Shown: positions 44,106-51,950 of the stretch, in pieces
How positions within the stretch are numbered: position 1 is the stretch's first letter
Layout of the letters: every line of letters begins with the position of its first letter
Assembly (NCBI RefSeq): GCF_900099805.1
Contig: NZ_FNDR01000008.1
Coordinates: 267,479 to 331,478, forward strand
Direction: 5' to 3'
Length of the DNA stretch: 64,000 bases
From: Variovorax sp. OV700
GTDB taxonomy: Bacteria; Pseudomonadota; Gammaproteobacteria; Burkholderiales; Burkholderiaceae_C
Position numbers and translations under genes: made by a program
The notes under the pieces: generated by a model
The model's database searches: none
Seen by the model: the letters and a program-made list of their open reading frames with translations, nothing else
What the model was told of the DNA's origin: nothing

Positions 44106-44186
44106 GGGCTTCGACAGGCTCAGCCCGAACTGCATTGAGCGGTCGGTGCGGAAGAAAAGCCGTTCGCCCTGAGCTTGTCGAAGGGC
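44106..44186. repeat. Palindromic repeat in the ribF-ileS gap
   Basis: GCTTCGACAGGCTCAGCCCG at 44108-44127 is opposed by GTTCGCCCTGAGCTTGTCGA at 44162-44181, inverted copies with few mismatches around a 30-bp spacer. The CTTCGACA-GCTCAG-GCGAAC core is a widespread intergenic repeat in proteobacteria. It occupies most of the 121-bp gap upstream of ileS. Confidence 0.75.
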
Positions 44187-44207
44187 GGCAGCACGGTGCG
44201 TGCAGGG

Positions 44208-45245
44208 CTAAATTCGGTCGCGCGTCGTCTGGCGATGGGTTTCGGCGTGGGTCGATGCAAAGAACGCGCGCGCGTCGCGCCCATCCTTCGCGATGCCCGC
44301 AGTAAGGGCCTCGAGGCTGGTGTAGCGCAATTCGTCGTGCAGTTTGTGCAGGAGTTCCACGCGGGCGATTTTACCGTAGGCCCCTTCGGCTCCCAGATGC
44401 GAGGGCCACTCCAGGCAATGCGTCTCCAGCAATACCCGACCCGCGTTGACGTCGTTGGCGTCCAGCGAGGGGCGCACGCCGAGGTTGGCCACGCCGGGCA
44501 GCGGCTGGTCGGCCAGGCCGTGCACCAGTACCGCGAAGATGCCGCTGGCCGCCGGCTTCCAGTGCTTGAAGCGCATGTTGAGGGTGCGAAACCCGTCGTC
44601 CTTGCCGGGGGCCGAGGCGCCCAGCGCGCGGCCGAGCTTGCGGCCATGGACCACGTGGCCCGAGATCGTGTAGGGCCGGCCGAGCAGATGCTGGGCGTCG
44701 GCCATGCGGCCCTCGGCCAGGGCATCGCGCACGGCCGAGCTGGAAACGCGCAAGCCATGCACCTCGTAGCTGTTCATGCGGGCCACGTCGAAACCGTGCG
44801 CATCGCCGGCCTCGTCGAGCATGGCGTAGTCGCCGGCCCGCTTGGCGCCGAAGCGGAAGTCGTCGCCCACCAGCACATAGCGCGCGCCCAGCCCCTCGAT
44901 CAGCACGTTCTGGATAAATTGTTCAGGCGACTGGGACGCCAGCCGGCCGTCGAAGGGCAGCACGATGGTCTGGGCCACGCCGCAGGCCGCGAGTTCGGTC
45001 AGCTTGTCGCGCAGCGTGCCAATGCGGGCCGGCGCCACGTCGGGTTTCTTGGTGGCCGCGGCGAAATAGTCGCGCGGGTGGGGCTCGAAGGTGAGCACGC
45101 AGCTGGGCAGCCCGCGGTGGCGCGCTTCGGTCTGCAGCAGCGCCAGCATGGCCTGGTGGCCACGGTGAACGCCGTCGAAATTGCCAATGGTGAGGGCGCA
45201 GGCGGGAGCCACGCCCGGGTGCCGGAAGCCGCGGAAAACCTGCAT
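44208..45245 (-). CDS. ribF: Bifunctional riboflavin kinase / FMN adenylyltransferase
   Basis: 345 residues. The N-terminal adenylyltransferase has ACALTIGNFDGVHRGHQAML (about 16-35) and the C-terminal kinase has GRPYTISGHVVHGRKLGRALG. It makes FMN and FAD from riboflavin; the flavin enzymes in this window (TrxB, PaaE, acyl-CoA dehydrogenases) depend on it. It starts at 45245, divergent from the HNH gene, and heads ribF-ileS-lspA. Confidence 0.96.
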   Translation of the reverse strand: MQVFRGFRHPGVAPACALTIGNFDGVHRGHQAMLALLQTEARHRGLPSCVLTFEPHPRDYFAAATKKPDVAPARIGTLRDKLTELAACGVAQTIVLPFDGRLASQSPEQFIQNVLIEGLGARYVLVGDDFRFGAKRAGDYAMLDEAGDAHGFDVARMNSYEVHGLRVSSSAVRDALAEGRMADAQHLLGRPYTISGHVVHGRKLGRALGASAPGKDDGFRTLNMRFKHWKPAASGIFAVLVHGLADQPLPGVANLGVRPSLDANDVNAGRVLLETHCLEWPSHLGAEGAYGKIARVELLHKLHDELRYTSLEALTAGIAKDGRDARAFFASTHAETHRQTTRDRI

Positions 45246-45411
45246 GGGTGAATATCTTTTTGATAGCGCCTCGCGCCCGTCGAATGGGCGAATCAGGCCG
45301 TTTTGTCACAAAGCCGGTATATTGTGACTCAGTGCGTTGCTTGAAGTGGTCTCCGGCGCGCTCCGTGTCCCTGGTCTTTCCGTGATTCTTCCCTTTTTGA
45401 GGAGGCGTGTG

Positions 45412-45972
45412 GTGAAGGTCTTGAAGCTGTCGGCCCAAGGGCTGCCCCAGTCATGGATATCGCTCGAACAGGCGGTCATCCACTATGCAGCGGACGAGGT
45501 CCGCTGGGAGGTGGGCGCGCAGGTGGCTGTGTTCCGTGGCGGCCACAACGCCATCACGGGCGAGCAATCGCAGATTGCGATCAACAGCATCATCGGCACC
45601 AAGGGCGTGCCGCGCATCAACCCTTTCACGCAACGCCCGGGCCTCACCAACAGCAAGCTCTTTGCGCGCGACCGCAATGTGTGCGCCTATTGCGGCGGGC
45701 ATTTCCACGAAGACGAGCTCACGCGCGAGCACATCATTCCGTTCGCGCAAAAGGGCATCGACACCTGGATGAACGTGGTCACGGCCTGCAAGCCATGCAA
45801 CCACCGCAAGAGCAGCCGCACGCCCGAGCAGGCGAACATGCCGCTCCTGTATGCGCCCTATGTGCCCAGCCTCTGGGAAGATTTCATTTTGCGAAACCGC
45901 CGCATCCTGGCGGACCAGATGGAATTCTTGATGGCGCATCTGCCGCAGAGCTCGCGGCTGCACGACAGCTAA
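45412..45972 (+). CDS. HNH endonuclease-domain protein
   Basis: 186 residues from GTG. The HNH core has zinc cysteines Cys91/Cys94 (CAYCGG) and Cys126/Cys129 (CKPCNHR) around LTREHIIPFAQKG, with Glu106-His107 and Asn130-His131 as active-site residues. The N-terminal 85 residues are a separate conserved part (VKVLKLSAQGLPQSWIS). I chose GTG 45412 because GGAGG lies six bases upstream and homologues begin here; an in-frame start at 45337 is less likely. No restriction partner or phage gene is nearby. Biological role unknown. Confidence 0.85.
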   Translation: MKVLKLSAQGLPQSWISLEQAVIHYAADEVRWEVGAQVAVFRGGHNAITGEQSQIAINSIIGTKGVPRINPFTQRPGLTNSKLFARDRNVCAYCGGHFHEDELTREHIIPFAQKGIDTWMNVVTACKPCNHRKSSRTPEQANMPLLYAPYVPSLWEDFILRNRRILADQMEFLMAHLPQSSRLHDS

Positions 45973-45981
45973 CTTGCTCGC

Positions 45982-46770
45982 TCAGCGCTTCCAGTCCGGC
46001 GAGCGCTTCTCGATGAAGGCCTGGATGCCTTCGAGCGCGCTCTCGTCCATCATGTTGCAGGCCATGGTCTGGCTCGCATCGGCCAGCGCGGCTTCGATGC
46101 CGGTTTCGAGCTGGCGGTAGAAGAGAGCCTTGCCGAGCGCCAGCGCCTGGCGCGGCTTGGCAACGATGCTGGCGACCAGCGCCTCGACCTCGGCGTCGAG
46201 CTCGGCGGGCGAGGCCACCCGGTTAATCAGGCCCTTTTCGCGGGCCTCCTCTGCACTGATGAACTCGCCCGTCACCAGCATCTCGAAAGCCTGCTTGCGC
46301 CCGAGGTTGCGCGAGAGCGTGACGCTCGGCGTGGAACAGAAAAGGCCCACGTTCACGCCGCTGACCGCGAAGCGCGCCTCGCTCGAGGCCACCGCCAGGT
46401 CGCACACCGCGACCAGCTGGCAGCCCGCGGCCGTCGCGATGCCGTGCACGCGCGCAATCACCGGCACGGCAAGGCGCTGGATCGACAGCATCATCGCGCC
46501 GCAGCGTTCGAAGAGCCGCTGGTAGTAGCCGAGCGAGGGCTCCGTGCGCATTTCCTTCAGGTCGTGGCCCGCGCAGAAAGCCTTGCCCGCTGCCGCGATG
46601 ACGACCGCGCGCACGCTCTCGTCCGCCGCGATGTCTCCGATGGCTTGCTCGAGCGCGTCAAGCATGCCCTCCGATAGCGCGTTGAACGAGGCTGAGCGGT
46701 TCAGCGTGAGCGTGACCACGCCGCGCGCATCGCGCGCCTTCAGCACGAAGGGGGAGGCCGCATCGTTCAT
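45982..46770 (-). CDS. Enoyl-CoA hydratase/isomerase family protein
   Basis: 262 residues of the crotonase fold: AGKAFCAGHDLKEMR as the first oxyanion loop and HGIATAAGCQLVAVCDLAVA as the second, then a C-terminal trimerisation helix. The position of the catalytic Glu in classical hydratases (after GVNVGLFCSTP) is not acidic, so it may be an isomerase or decarboxylase-type member. Stops 9 bp from the convergent HNH stop. Its partner genes downstream on the strand include a hydrolase and two acyl-CoA dehydrogenases. Confidence 0.88.
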   Translation of the reverse strand: MNDAASPFVLKARDARGVVTLTLNRSASFNALSEGMLDALEQAIGDIAADESVRAVVIAAAGKAFCAGHDLKEMRTEPSLGYYQRLFERCGAMMLSIQRLAVPVIARVHGIATAAGCQLVAVCDLAVASSEARFAVSGVNVGLFCSTPSVTLSRNLGRKQAFEMLVTGEFISAEEAREKGLINRVASPAELDAEVEALVASIVAKPRQALALGKALFYRQLETGIEAALADASQTMACNMMDESALEGIQAFIEKRSPDWKR

Positions 46771-46781
46771 GTCCGTTGCCC

Positions 46782-48134
46782 TCAGTAGGTCAGCTCGAGC
46801 ACCGTCACGTGCTGCTGCGCGGCGGGCCAGGTCAGGCCGGTGATGCGTTCGCTGTTGAATTCACCGGTCACCGCGCGCTGGGGCTCCGCGGCGGCAAGGC
46901 GCAACCTGGAACTCGACACGCCGGAACCCTTGGGCGGCACGCCGGCCGGGGGGCTCTGGCCGTCGAGACGCATGCTGTCGCGCTGCGCGTCGAAATAGCC
47001 GCGAGGGCGCGTGAAGACGACGACCGCCTGGGCAGTGGCATCGGCGGGCGTGATGCGCTCGGGGCGCAGGTTCACCGAACCGCTGCTGCGTGGAAATGCG
47101 CTGCGGTAGATGTGGGTGATGCCATAGCCCGGCGCGTTGAGAACGAACTCGTAGGCCGTGTCCCCGCGCGCGCTGAAAGGGCCCCATCGGCCGTCCGCGC
47201 CGACGTTCTTGCTGTGCACGGCGTTGCCGCGCCGCGCACCCGTGGCGTGGTCGATGGCATAGACGGTGACCTGGCCGCCATTCAGCGACAGGTTTTCCGC
47301 ACCGATTGCGCGGCCGTCGAGCACGACGTTCGCGTCGGCCGCAATCGCCGTGCTGCGGGGCGGCTCGCCCGTCAGGAATTGCCATGTCGCCGCGAACGCG
47401 GCGGGGGAGAACGAGGTCTCGCGATGGTCCACTCGCGGCAGCACGACATTCGTCGCCCCCTTCAGCGCCGGCCCGTCAAAGCCGATGTTCGTAGGCTGGC
47501 CCGGCACGCCGATCCACAGCCCGTCGGGCTGTGCATATTTATCGTTGTTGTCGGAGCGCAGTGTGAGCCACTTCACGCCCGGCGTGACCTCTTCGCCATT
47601 CGGACCCTTGGGCGCATTGAGCTGCTGCATGAAGCCAGAGAGCCCCGAGAACTCGTTGTTCTCGCGAAAGCCCTTCACCACCCAGATACCGTGCGCCGGA
47701 TTGCCGCCCAGCACCACGTGGCTCACCGCATCCGCGCCGCCGCCGTTCTGCACGTAGTTGCGGATGGTGTTGCCGCCACGCGAGTTGCCGATCAGCACCA
47801 CCTTGTTGGCGCCCGTGGCCTTCAGCACCTTGTCGACCTCCGCATTCAGGAAGACGGCCGAGTCGGTCGTCGAGCTGCGGCCTGGCTGCGCCACGGTGTC
47901 GTCGTCGCGCGCCAGCGGGTAGGGCTGGTCGACGGCAAAGAGCCGGTTGCGCGGCCAGCCGTTCGATTCGAAACGCCAGATCGTGGTCTGCCAGAGCGCG
48001 GCCGAGTCGCCGTTGCCATGCATGAAAACAATCGGCGGACGCTCGGTGAAGGAGGGCGAGGGCGCGGTGGCGCAAGCGGTCAGCATGGCGGTCGATGCGA
48101 GCCCGAGGGCAAGAAGGGTGCGGCGTGATGGCAT
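46782..48134 (-). CDS. Alpha/beta-hydrolase lipoprotein, esterase-like, substrate unknown
   Basis: 450 residues. The N-terminal lipobox LTA-Cys21 in MPSRRTLLALGLASTAMLTACATAP marks an outer- or inner-membrane lipoprotein. The hydrolase core has PIVFMHGNGDSAALW and the nucleophile elbow GNSRGG (Ser118). The C-terminal half (about 250-450) is beta-rich with carbohydrate-binding- or esterase-like repeats. It resembles secreted polyester or lipid esterases. A terminator on the same strand precedes it (48162-48194), so it has its own promoter or weak read-through. Confidence 0.78.
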   Translation of the reverse strand: MPSRRTLLALGLASTAMLTACATAPSPSFTERPPIVFMHGNGDSAALWQTTIWRFESNGWPRNRLFAVDQPYPLARDDDTVAQPGRSSTTDSAVFLNAEVDKVLKATGANKVVLIGNSRGGNTIRNYVQNGGGADAVSHVVLGGNPAHGIWVVKGFRENNEFSGLSGFMQQLNAPKGPNGEEVTPGVKWLTLRSDNNDKYAQPDGLWIGVPGQPTNIGFDGPALKGATNVVLPRVDHRETSFSPAAFAATWQFLTGEPPRSTAIAADANVVLDGRAIGAENLSLNGGQVTVYAIDHATGARRGNAVHSKNVGADGRWGPFSARGDTAYEFVLNAPGYGITHIYRSAFPRSSGSVNLRPERITPADATAQAVVVFTRPRGYFDAQRDSMRLDGQSPPAGVPPKGSGVSSSRLRLAAAEPQRAVTGEFNSERITGLTWPAAQQHVTVLELTY

Positions 48135-48161
48135 GTTTTTGTTCCTGGCTGGGTTCCAAGT

Positions 48162-48194
48162 AAAAACGCCCGCCGGCGCAAAGCGGGCGGGCGT
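48162..48194 (-). terminator. Rho-independent terminator of the acyl-CoA dehydrogenase operon
   Basis: On the minus strand the sequence reads CGCCCGCC-loop-GGCGGGCG then TTTTT. It begins 23 bp past the stop of the gene at 48218-49333. Confidence 0.88.
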
Positions 48195-48217
48195 TGGATG
48201 CTATGGGTAAAACATCG

Positions 48218-49333
48218 TCAGGCGAAGACGCCGGCGGTGTCCTGCATGCGGGCCGACACTTCGCCCAGGTGGTGCAGCGAGTCGCCGAAGGTCATCTCAA
48301 GCTGCGTGAGCTTGCGGAAATAGTGGCTGCCGATGTATTCGTCTGTCACGCCGATGCCGCCGTGCAGCTGCACCGAGTTGGCAGCGACATAGCGCATCGA
48401 CACGCCAAGCTGGTACTTGGCGCGCGACAGGGCCTGACGTCGCTCCTCGGCCGGTGCGTTGAGCTTGAGCGTAGCGTAGTAGCTCATCGAGCGCGCGAGT
48501 TCGAGCTGCATCTTCATGTCGGCCACGCGATGGCGCAGCGCCTGGAAGGTGGAGATGACTACGCCAAACTGCTTGCGCTGGTTCATGTAGTCGACTGTGA
48601 GGGCCACGGTCTTGTCCATCACGCCAACCGCCTCGGCGCAGGTGGCCGCAATGCCCACATCGACCGCGTACTCGAGCGCAGTCAGTCCGTCCGCGGTGAT
48701 CAGCGTGGCGTCTGCCTTGTCGAAAACGACCTCGGCCGCGCGGCTGCCGTCCTGCGTGCCGTAGCCGCGGGCTTCGACACCGCTGGCGCTGCGTTCGATC
48801 AGGAAGAGGGCGATCTTGCCGTCGGCTTGGGCGGGCACGATGTAGGCATCAGCTTCATCGCCCACAGGCACCACGCTCTTGGCGCCGGTCAGCGACCACT
48901 TGTCGCCGGACTTCACGGCCTTGGCCTCGCAGCGGTCGAGCCGATAGCGCGCCTTGCGCTCCTGGTAGGCCAGCACCACGATGGCCTGGCCGCCCGCAAT
49001 GCGCGGCAGCCAGTTGTCCTTGATGTCCTCGCCGACATAGCCGCTGAGCACCGCGCCGGCAATCAGCGTCTGCGCGAAGGGCTCCAGCACGATGCCGCGG
49101 CCCAGTTCTTCCATCACGACCATGCCCGCCACCGGGCCCATGCCCAGGCCGCCATCGTCTTCGGCGATGTAGAGGCCGCCCAGGCCGAGCTCGGCCAGAT
49201 CGTCCCAAGCCTCGCGCGAGAAGCCGCCATTGGCCTCGATGCCGCGGCGGCGCTCGAAGTCATAGCCCTTGTCGACCCACTTGCGAACGGCGTCGCGCAA
49301 TTGTTCCTGGTCGTCCGAGAAATTGAAATCCAT
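48218..49333 (-). CDS. Acyl-CoA dehydrogenase, pimeloyl-CoA dehydrogenase small-subunit type
   Basis: 371 residues starting MDFNFSDDQEQLRDAVRKWVDKGYDFERR. It is a FAD-dependent acyl-CoA dehydrogenase with GLGMGPVAGMVVMEELGRG and LHGGIGVTDEYIGSHYFRKL. It resembles PimD, the small subunit of heteromeric pimeloyl-CoA dehydrogenase. It starts 12 bp after the larger partner (49346-50527). No canonical active-site Glu is visible in the expected C-terminal loop. Dicarboxylic-acyl-CoA oxidation is the inferred role. Confidence 0.88.
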   Translation of the reverse strand: MDFNFSDDQEQLRDAVRKWVDKGYDFERRRGIEANGGFSREAWDDLAELGLGGLYIAEDDGGLGMGPVAGMVVMEELGRGIVLEPFAQTLIAGAVLSGYVGEDIKDNWLPRIAGGQAIVVLAYQERKARYRLDRCEAKAVKSGDKWSLTGAKSVVPVGDEADAYIVPAQADGKIALFLIERSASGVEARGYGTQDGSRAAEVVFDKADATLITADGLTALEYAVDVGIAATCAEAVGVMDKTVALTVDYMNQRKQFGVVISTFQALRHRVADMKMQLELARSMSYYATLKLNAPAEERRQALSRAKYQLGVSMRYVAANSVQLHGGIGVTDEYIGSHYFRKLTQLEMTFGDSLHHLGEVSARMQDTAGVFA

Positions 49334-49345
49334 GTTCTTGTCTCC

Positions 49346-50527
49346 TCAGCCGAGAACGGTTTGAGCAACGATGTTTCGCTGCACTTCGTTCGAGCCGCCG
49401 TAGATGGTGGTCTTGCGCATGTTGAAGAAGGTCGACGCGAGCGGCGCAAGGGCCGGATTGCCGCCGGGGAAGTCGCCTTGCCAGCCGGCTTCCATCGCTT
49501 CGCGGATGAGGGGCAGGGAATAGGCGCCGCCGGCCAGCATCATCAGTTCGCTGTAGCGCTGCTGGATTTCGCTGCCGCGGATCTTGAGCAGGCCCGCGAC
49601 GTCGAGCGAGTTCTTGCCCGAGGTGGCGGCCGAGAGCACGCGCAGCACCATCATTTCGAGCGCGACGATGTCGACTTCGAGCTTGGCGATCTCGTCGCGG
49701 AAACGCTGGTCGTCGTACACGCCTTCGCTCTTGGCGATGCGCTTCAGGCGCTCGAGTTCGCGCTTGGCGCGGTTCACGTCGGCGATGTTGGTGCGCTCGT
49801 GCGAGAGCAGGTGCTTGGCGTAGGTCCAGCCCTTGTTCTCTTCACCGATCAGGTTTTCGGCAGGCACTTCGACGTTATCGAAGAACACCTCATTCACTTC
49901 ATGGCTGCCGTCCAGCAGCTTGATGGGCCGCACCGTGACGCCGTGCGACTTCATGTCGAGCAGCAGAAAGCTGATGCCGGTCTGGGGCTTGCCCTCGTTG
50001 CTGGTGCGCACGAGGTTGAACATCCAGTCCCCGTACTGCCCCAGCGTAGTCCAGGTCTTCTGGCCGTTGACGATGTACTTGTCGCCTTTGCGCTCGGCCT
50101 TGGTCTTGACCGAAGCCAGGTCGGAGCCCGAACCCGGCTCGCTGTAGCCCTGGCTCCACCAGACTTCGCCGCTTGCGATGCCAGGGAGAAAGCGCTTTTG
50201 CTGCTCGGCATTGCCGAAGGCCATGATCACCGGTGCGACCATCACGGGGCCGAACGGGATGATGCGCGGCGCGCCGGCAAGGGCGGTTTCTTCCTCGAAC
50301 AGATGGCGCTGGATGGCGGTCCAGCCCGGGCCGCCGAATTCCGTGGGCCAGCCGTAGCCTAGCCAACCCTTCTTGCCAAGGATCTTGGCCCAGTTCTGCA
50401 AATCGTCGCGCGTCAGTTCGAGCGCGTTGTGCACCTTGTGCGAAATCTCGTTGGGAAGGTTCTGTTTGACCCAGGCGCGAATTTCTTCGCGGAACTTCTG
50501 TTCTTCGGGCGTGAAGCTCAAATCCAT
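49346..50527 (-). CDS. Acyl-CoA dehydrogenase, pimeloyl-CoA dehydrogenase large-subunit type
   Basis: 393 residues starting MDLSFTPEEQKFREEIRAWV, with WWSQGYSEPGSGSDLAS and a C-terminal TTIYGGSNEVQRNIVAQ, in which the Glu of YEG in classical medium-chain enzymes is Gly. It matches PimC, the large subunit. ATG at 50527 has GAGG five bases upstream; an upstream in-frame ATG would add 11 residues and is rejected. Together with the downstream gene it likely oxidises long-chain or dicarboxylic acyl-CoA. Confidence 0.9.
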   Translation of the reverse strand: MDLSFTPEEQKFREEIRAWVKQNLPNEISHKVHNALELTRDDLQNWAKILGKKGWLGYGWPTEFGGPGWTAIQRHLFEEETALAGAPRIIPFGPVMVAPVIMAFGNAEQQKRFLPGIASGEVWWSQGYSEPGSGSDLASVKTKAERKGDKYIVNGQKTWTTLGQYGDWMFNLVRTSNEGKPQTGISFLLLDMKSHGVTVRPIKLLDGSHEVNEVFFDNVEVPAENLIGEENKGWTYAKHLLSHERTNIADVNRAKRELERLKRIAKSEGVYDDQRFRDEIAKLEVDIVALEMMVLRVLSAATSGKNSLDVAGLLKIRGSEIQQRYSELMMLAGGAYSLPLIREAMEAGWQGDFPGGNPALAPLASTFFNMRKTTIYGGSNEVQRNIVAQTVLG

Positions 50528-50697
50528 GCGTGCCTCGCTGTGTTGATCGGTCGCCGCCATCGCGGCGAAAAGCGGCTTGTCTCCGGAATTCGGAGTTTTA
50601 GCACGGTCGTGCTGTGGAACGGTGTCCGCGCGGCGACAAGTGACCCTCGGTCCTTTTTCGGGCGCGCGAGGCGGGGCACGGATAATCCCGGCCTCCC

Positions 50698-51294
50698 ATG
50701 AAGAACATCGTGATCCTGATCTCCGGCGGCGGCTCCAACATGGCGGCCATCGTGCGCGCCGCCGAGCGCGACCGCTGGTCCGAGCGCTTCGGTGCGCGCA
50801 TTGCCGCAGTCATCAGCAATAAGGCGGAGGCAGGCGGGCTTGCCATCGCCAAGTCGCACGGCATCGACACCGCCGTGGTCCCGCACAAGGACTATCCGAG
50901 CCGCGACGCCTTCGACGAGGCGCTGGCGAAGGTCGTCGATGCACATTCGCCCGCGCTGGTGGTACTGGCAGGCTTCATGCGCATCCTGACGCCCGCCTTC
51001 GTCGGCCGCTATTTCGGCCGCCTGGTCAATATCCATCCTTCGCTGCTGCCTGCCTTTCCGGGGCTGAACACGCACCAGCGGGCGATCGACGCCGGCTGCA
51101 AGGTGGCCGGCGTCACGGTGCACCAGGTGACCACCGAGCTCGACCATGGCCCGATCCTGGCCCAGGCGGTGGTGCCGGTGCTGCCAGACGACACCGCGGC
51201 CACGCTGGCCGGCCGGGTGCTCGCGCAAGAGCATCAGTTGTATCCACGCGCCATTGCGGAATGGCTCGCCGATACATCAAGTCACATACGTTAA
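50698..51294 (+). CDS. purN: Phosphoribosylglycinamide formyltransferase
   Basis: 198 residues with MKNIVILISGGGSNMAAIV, the catalytic VNIHPSLLPAFPG (Asn/His) and HQVTTELDHGPILAQ (catalytic Asp). It transfers formyl from 10-formyl-THF to GAR in purine synthesis. It is a single gene, divergent from the acyl-CoA dehydrogenase pair with 170 bp between. Confidence 0.96.
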   Translation: MKNIVILISGGGSNMAAIVRAAERDRWSERFGARIAAVISNKAEAGGLAIAKSHGIDTAVVPHKDYPSRDAFDEALAKVVDAHSPALVVLAGFMRILTPAFVGRYFGRLVNIHPSLLPAFPGLNTHQRAIDAGCKVAGVTVHQVTTELDHGPILAQAVVPVLPDDTAATLAGRVLAQEHQLYPRAIAEWLADTSSHIR

Positions 51295-51329
51295 ATTTGT
51301 TTATATTCGCGGGTTTTCGGGAGCATCCA

Positions 51330-51656
51330 TTGAAAACCCAATCGCTACTGTCCACGGTCGCCAGCGCCGTTCTGCTGGCGGCTTGCGCCGCGCCAGCCCC
51401 TGCACCCACCTCTGCACCCGCAACTGCATCCGCTGCGGCGACCGAGCCGGTGTACCAGTGCAATGCGGATGGCGCGCGGTTCGCTGTCGGACAGCCGTTG
51501 TCGCCGCAACTCGAAGCCGCCGCCCGCGTGCGCGCCGGTGCGGGCACGGTGCGGGCACTGAAGCCCGGCGAAGCGGTCACGATGGAACTCAACGGCGGAC
51601 GCCTCAACCTCGACGTGGATGCGCGCGGTCGGGTGACGGACGTGCGCTGCGGCTGA
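51330..51656 (+). CDS. Peptidase inhibitor I78-family lipoprotein
   Basis: 108 residues from a TTG start with GGAG six bases upstream. A lipoprotein signal (LKTQSLLSTVASAVLLAAC) carries lipobox Cys18. The mature part after a Pro/Ala/Thr linker has CNADGARFAVGQPLSPQLEA, then PGEAVTMELNGGRLNLDVD and ends VTDVRCG, the I78 (elastase-inhibitor) layout with two Cys. It probably restrains a protease in the periplasm. It is three bases from the convergent DUF1653 gene and 295 bp from the M48 peptidase. Confidence 0.82.
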   Translation: MKTQSLLSTVASAVLLAACAAPAPAPTSAPATASAAATEPVYQCNADGARFAVGQPLSPQLEAAARVRAGAGTVRALKPGEAVTMELNGGRLNLDVDARGRVTDVRCG

Positions 51657-51658
51657 GA

Positions 51659-51904
51659 CTACGCCGAAATCTGGACCGGGGCGAAGCGCAATTGGCGAAT
51701 TCCCTCGATCTCCACGGTTTCGCCGAACATCGCGGCCGGGCGGACCCAAAGTCCCCGGGCGCCATAAAGCGCGCGGTAGAGCGTCATCGGTTCCAGGGTC
51801 TCGCTATGGCGCACGGTGCCCAGCACCTCGTATTCGCCGCCCTTGTAGTGGCGATAGCGGCCGGGAGGCGTCTCTATCAGGGGTGGCAGGTCGTTGTCGT
51901 TCAC
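51659..51904 (-). CDS. DUF1653 domain protein
   Basis: 81 residues from a GTG start, with the compact DUF1653 core PGRYRHYKGGEYEVLGTVRHSE...TLYRALYGARGLWVRPAAMFGE. Function unknown. It is cytoplasmic by sequence. The ribosome site is weak (GAAAGAAG). Divergent from the M48 gene with 46 bp between, so promoters overlap. Confidence 0.85.
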   Translation of the reverse strand: MNDNDLPPLIETPPGRYRHYKGGEYEVLGTVRHSETLEPMTLYRALYGARGLWVRPAAMFGETVEIEGIRQLRFAPVQISA

Positions 51905-51950
51905 GGCGTTGCTTCTTTCAAACTGTGGTGTCCGGTTGGAGGAAAGACGG

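Noticed and set aside
41735..44305. A long plus-strand frame opposite ileS
   Set aside because: ileS is certain from its HIGH and KMSKS motifs; the opposite frame is an artefact of codon bias.
45337..45411. Longer N-terminus for the HNH protein
   Set aside because: The added 25 residues lack a ribosome site and do not belong to the conserved domain; GTG 45412 has an ideal GGAGG.
48194..50362. A 722-codon plus-strand frame opposite the acyl-CoA dehydrogenase pair
   Set aside because: Antisense to two clear flavoprotein genes; no domain, repetitive composition.
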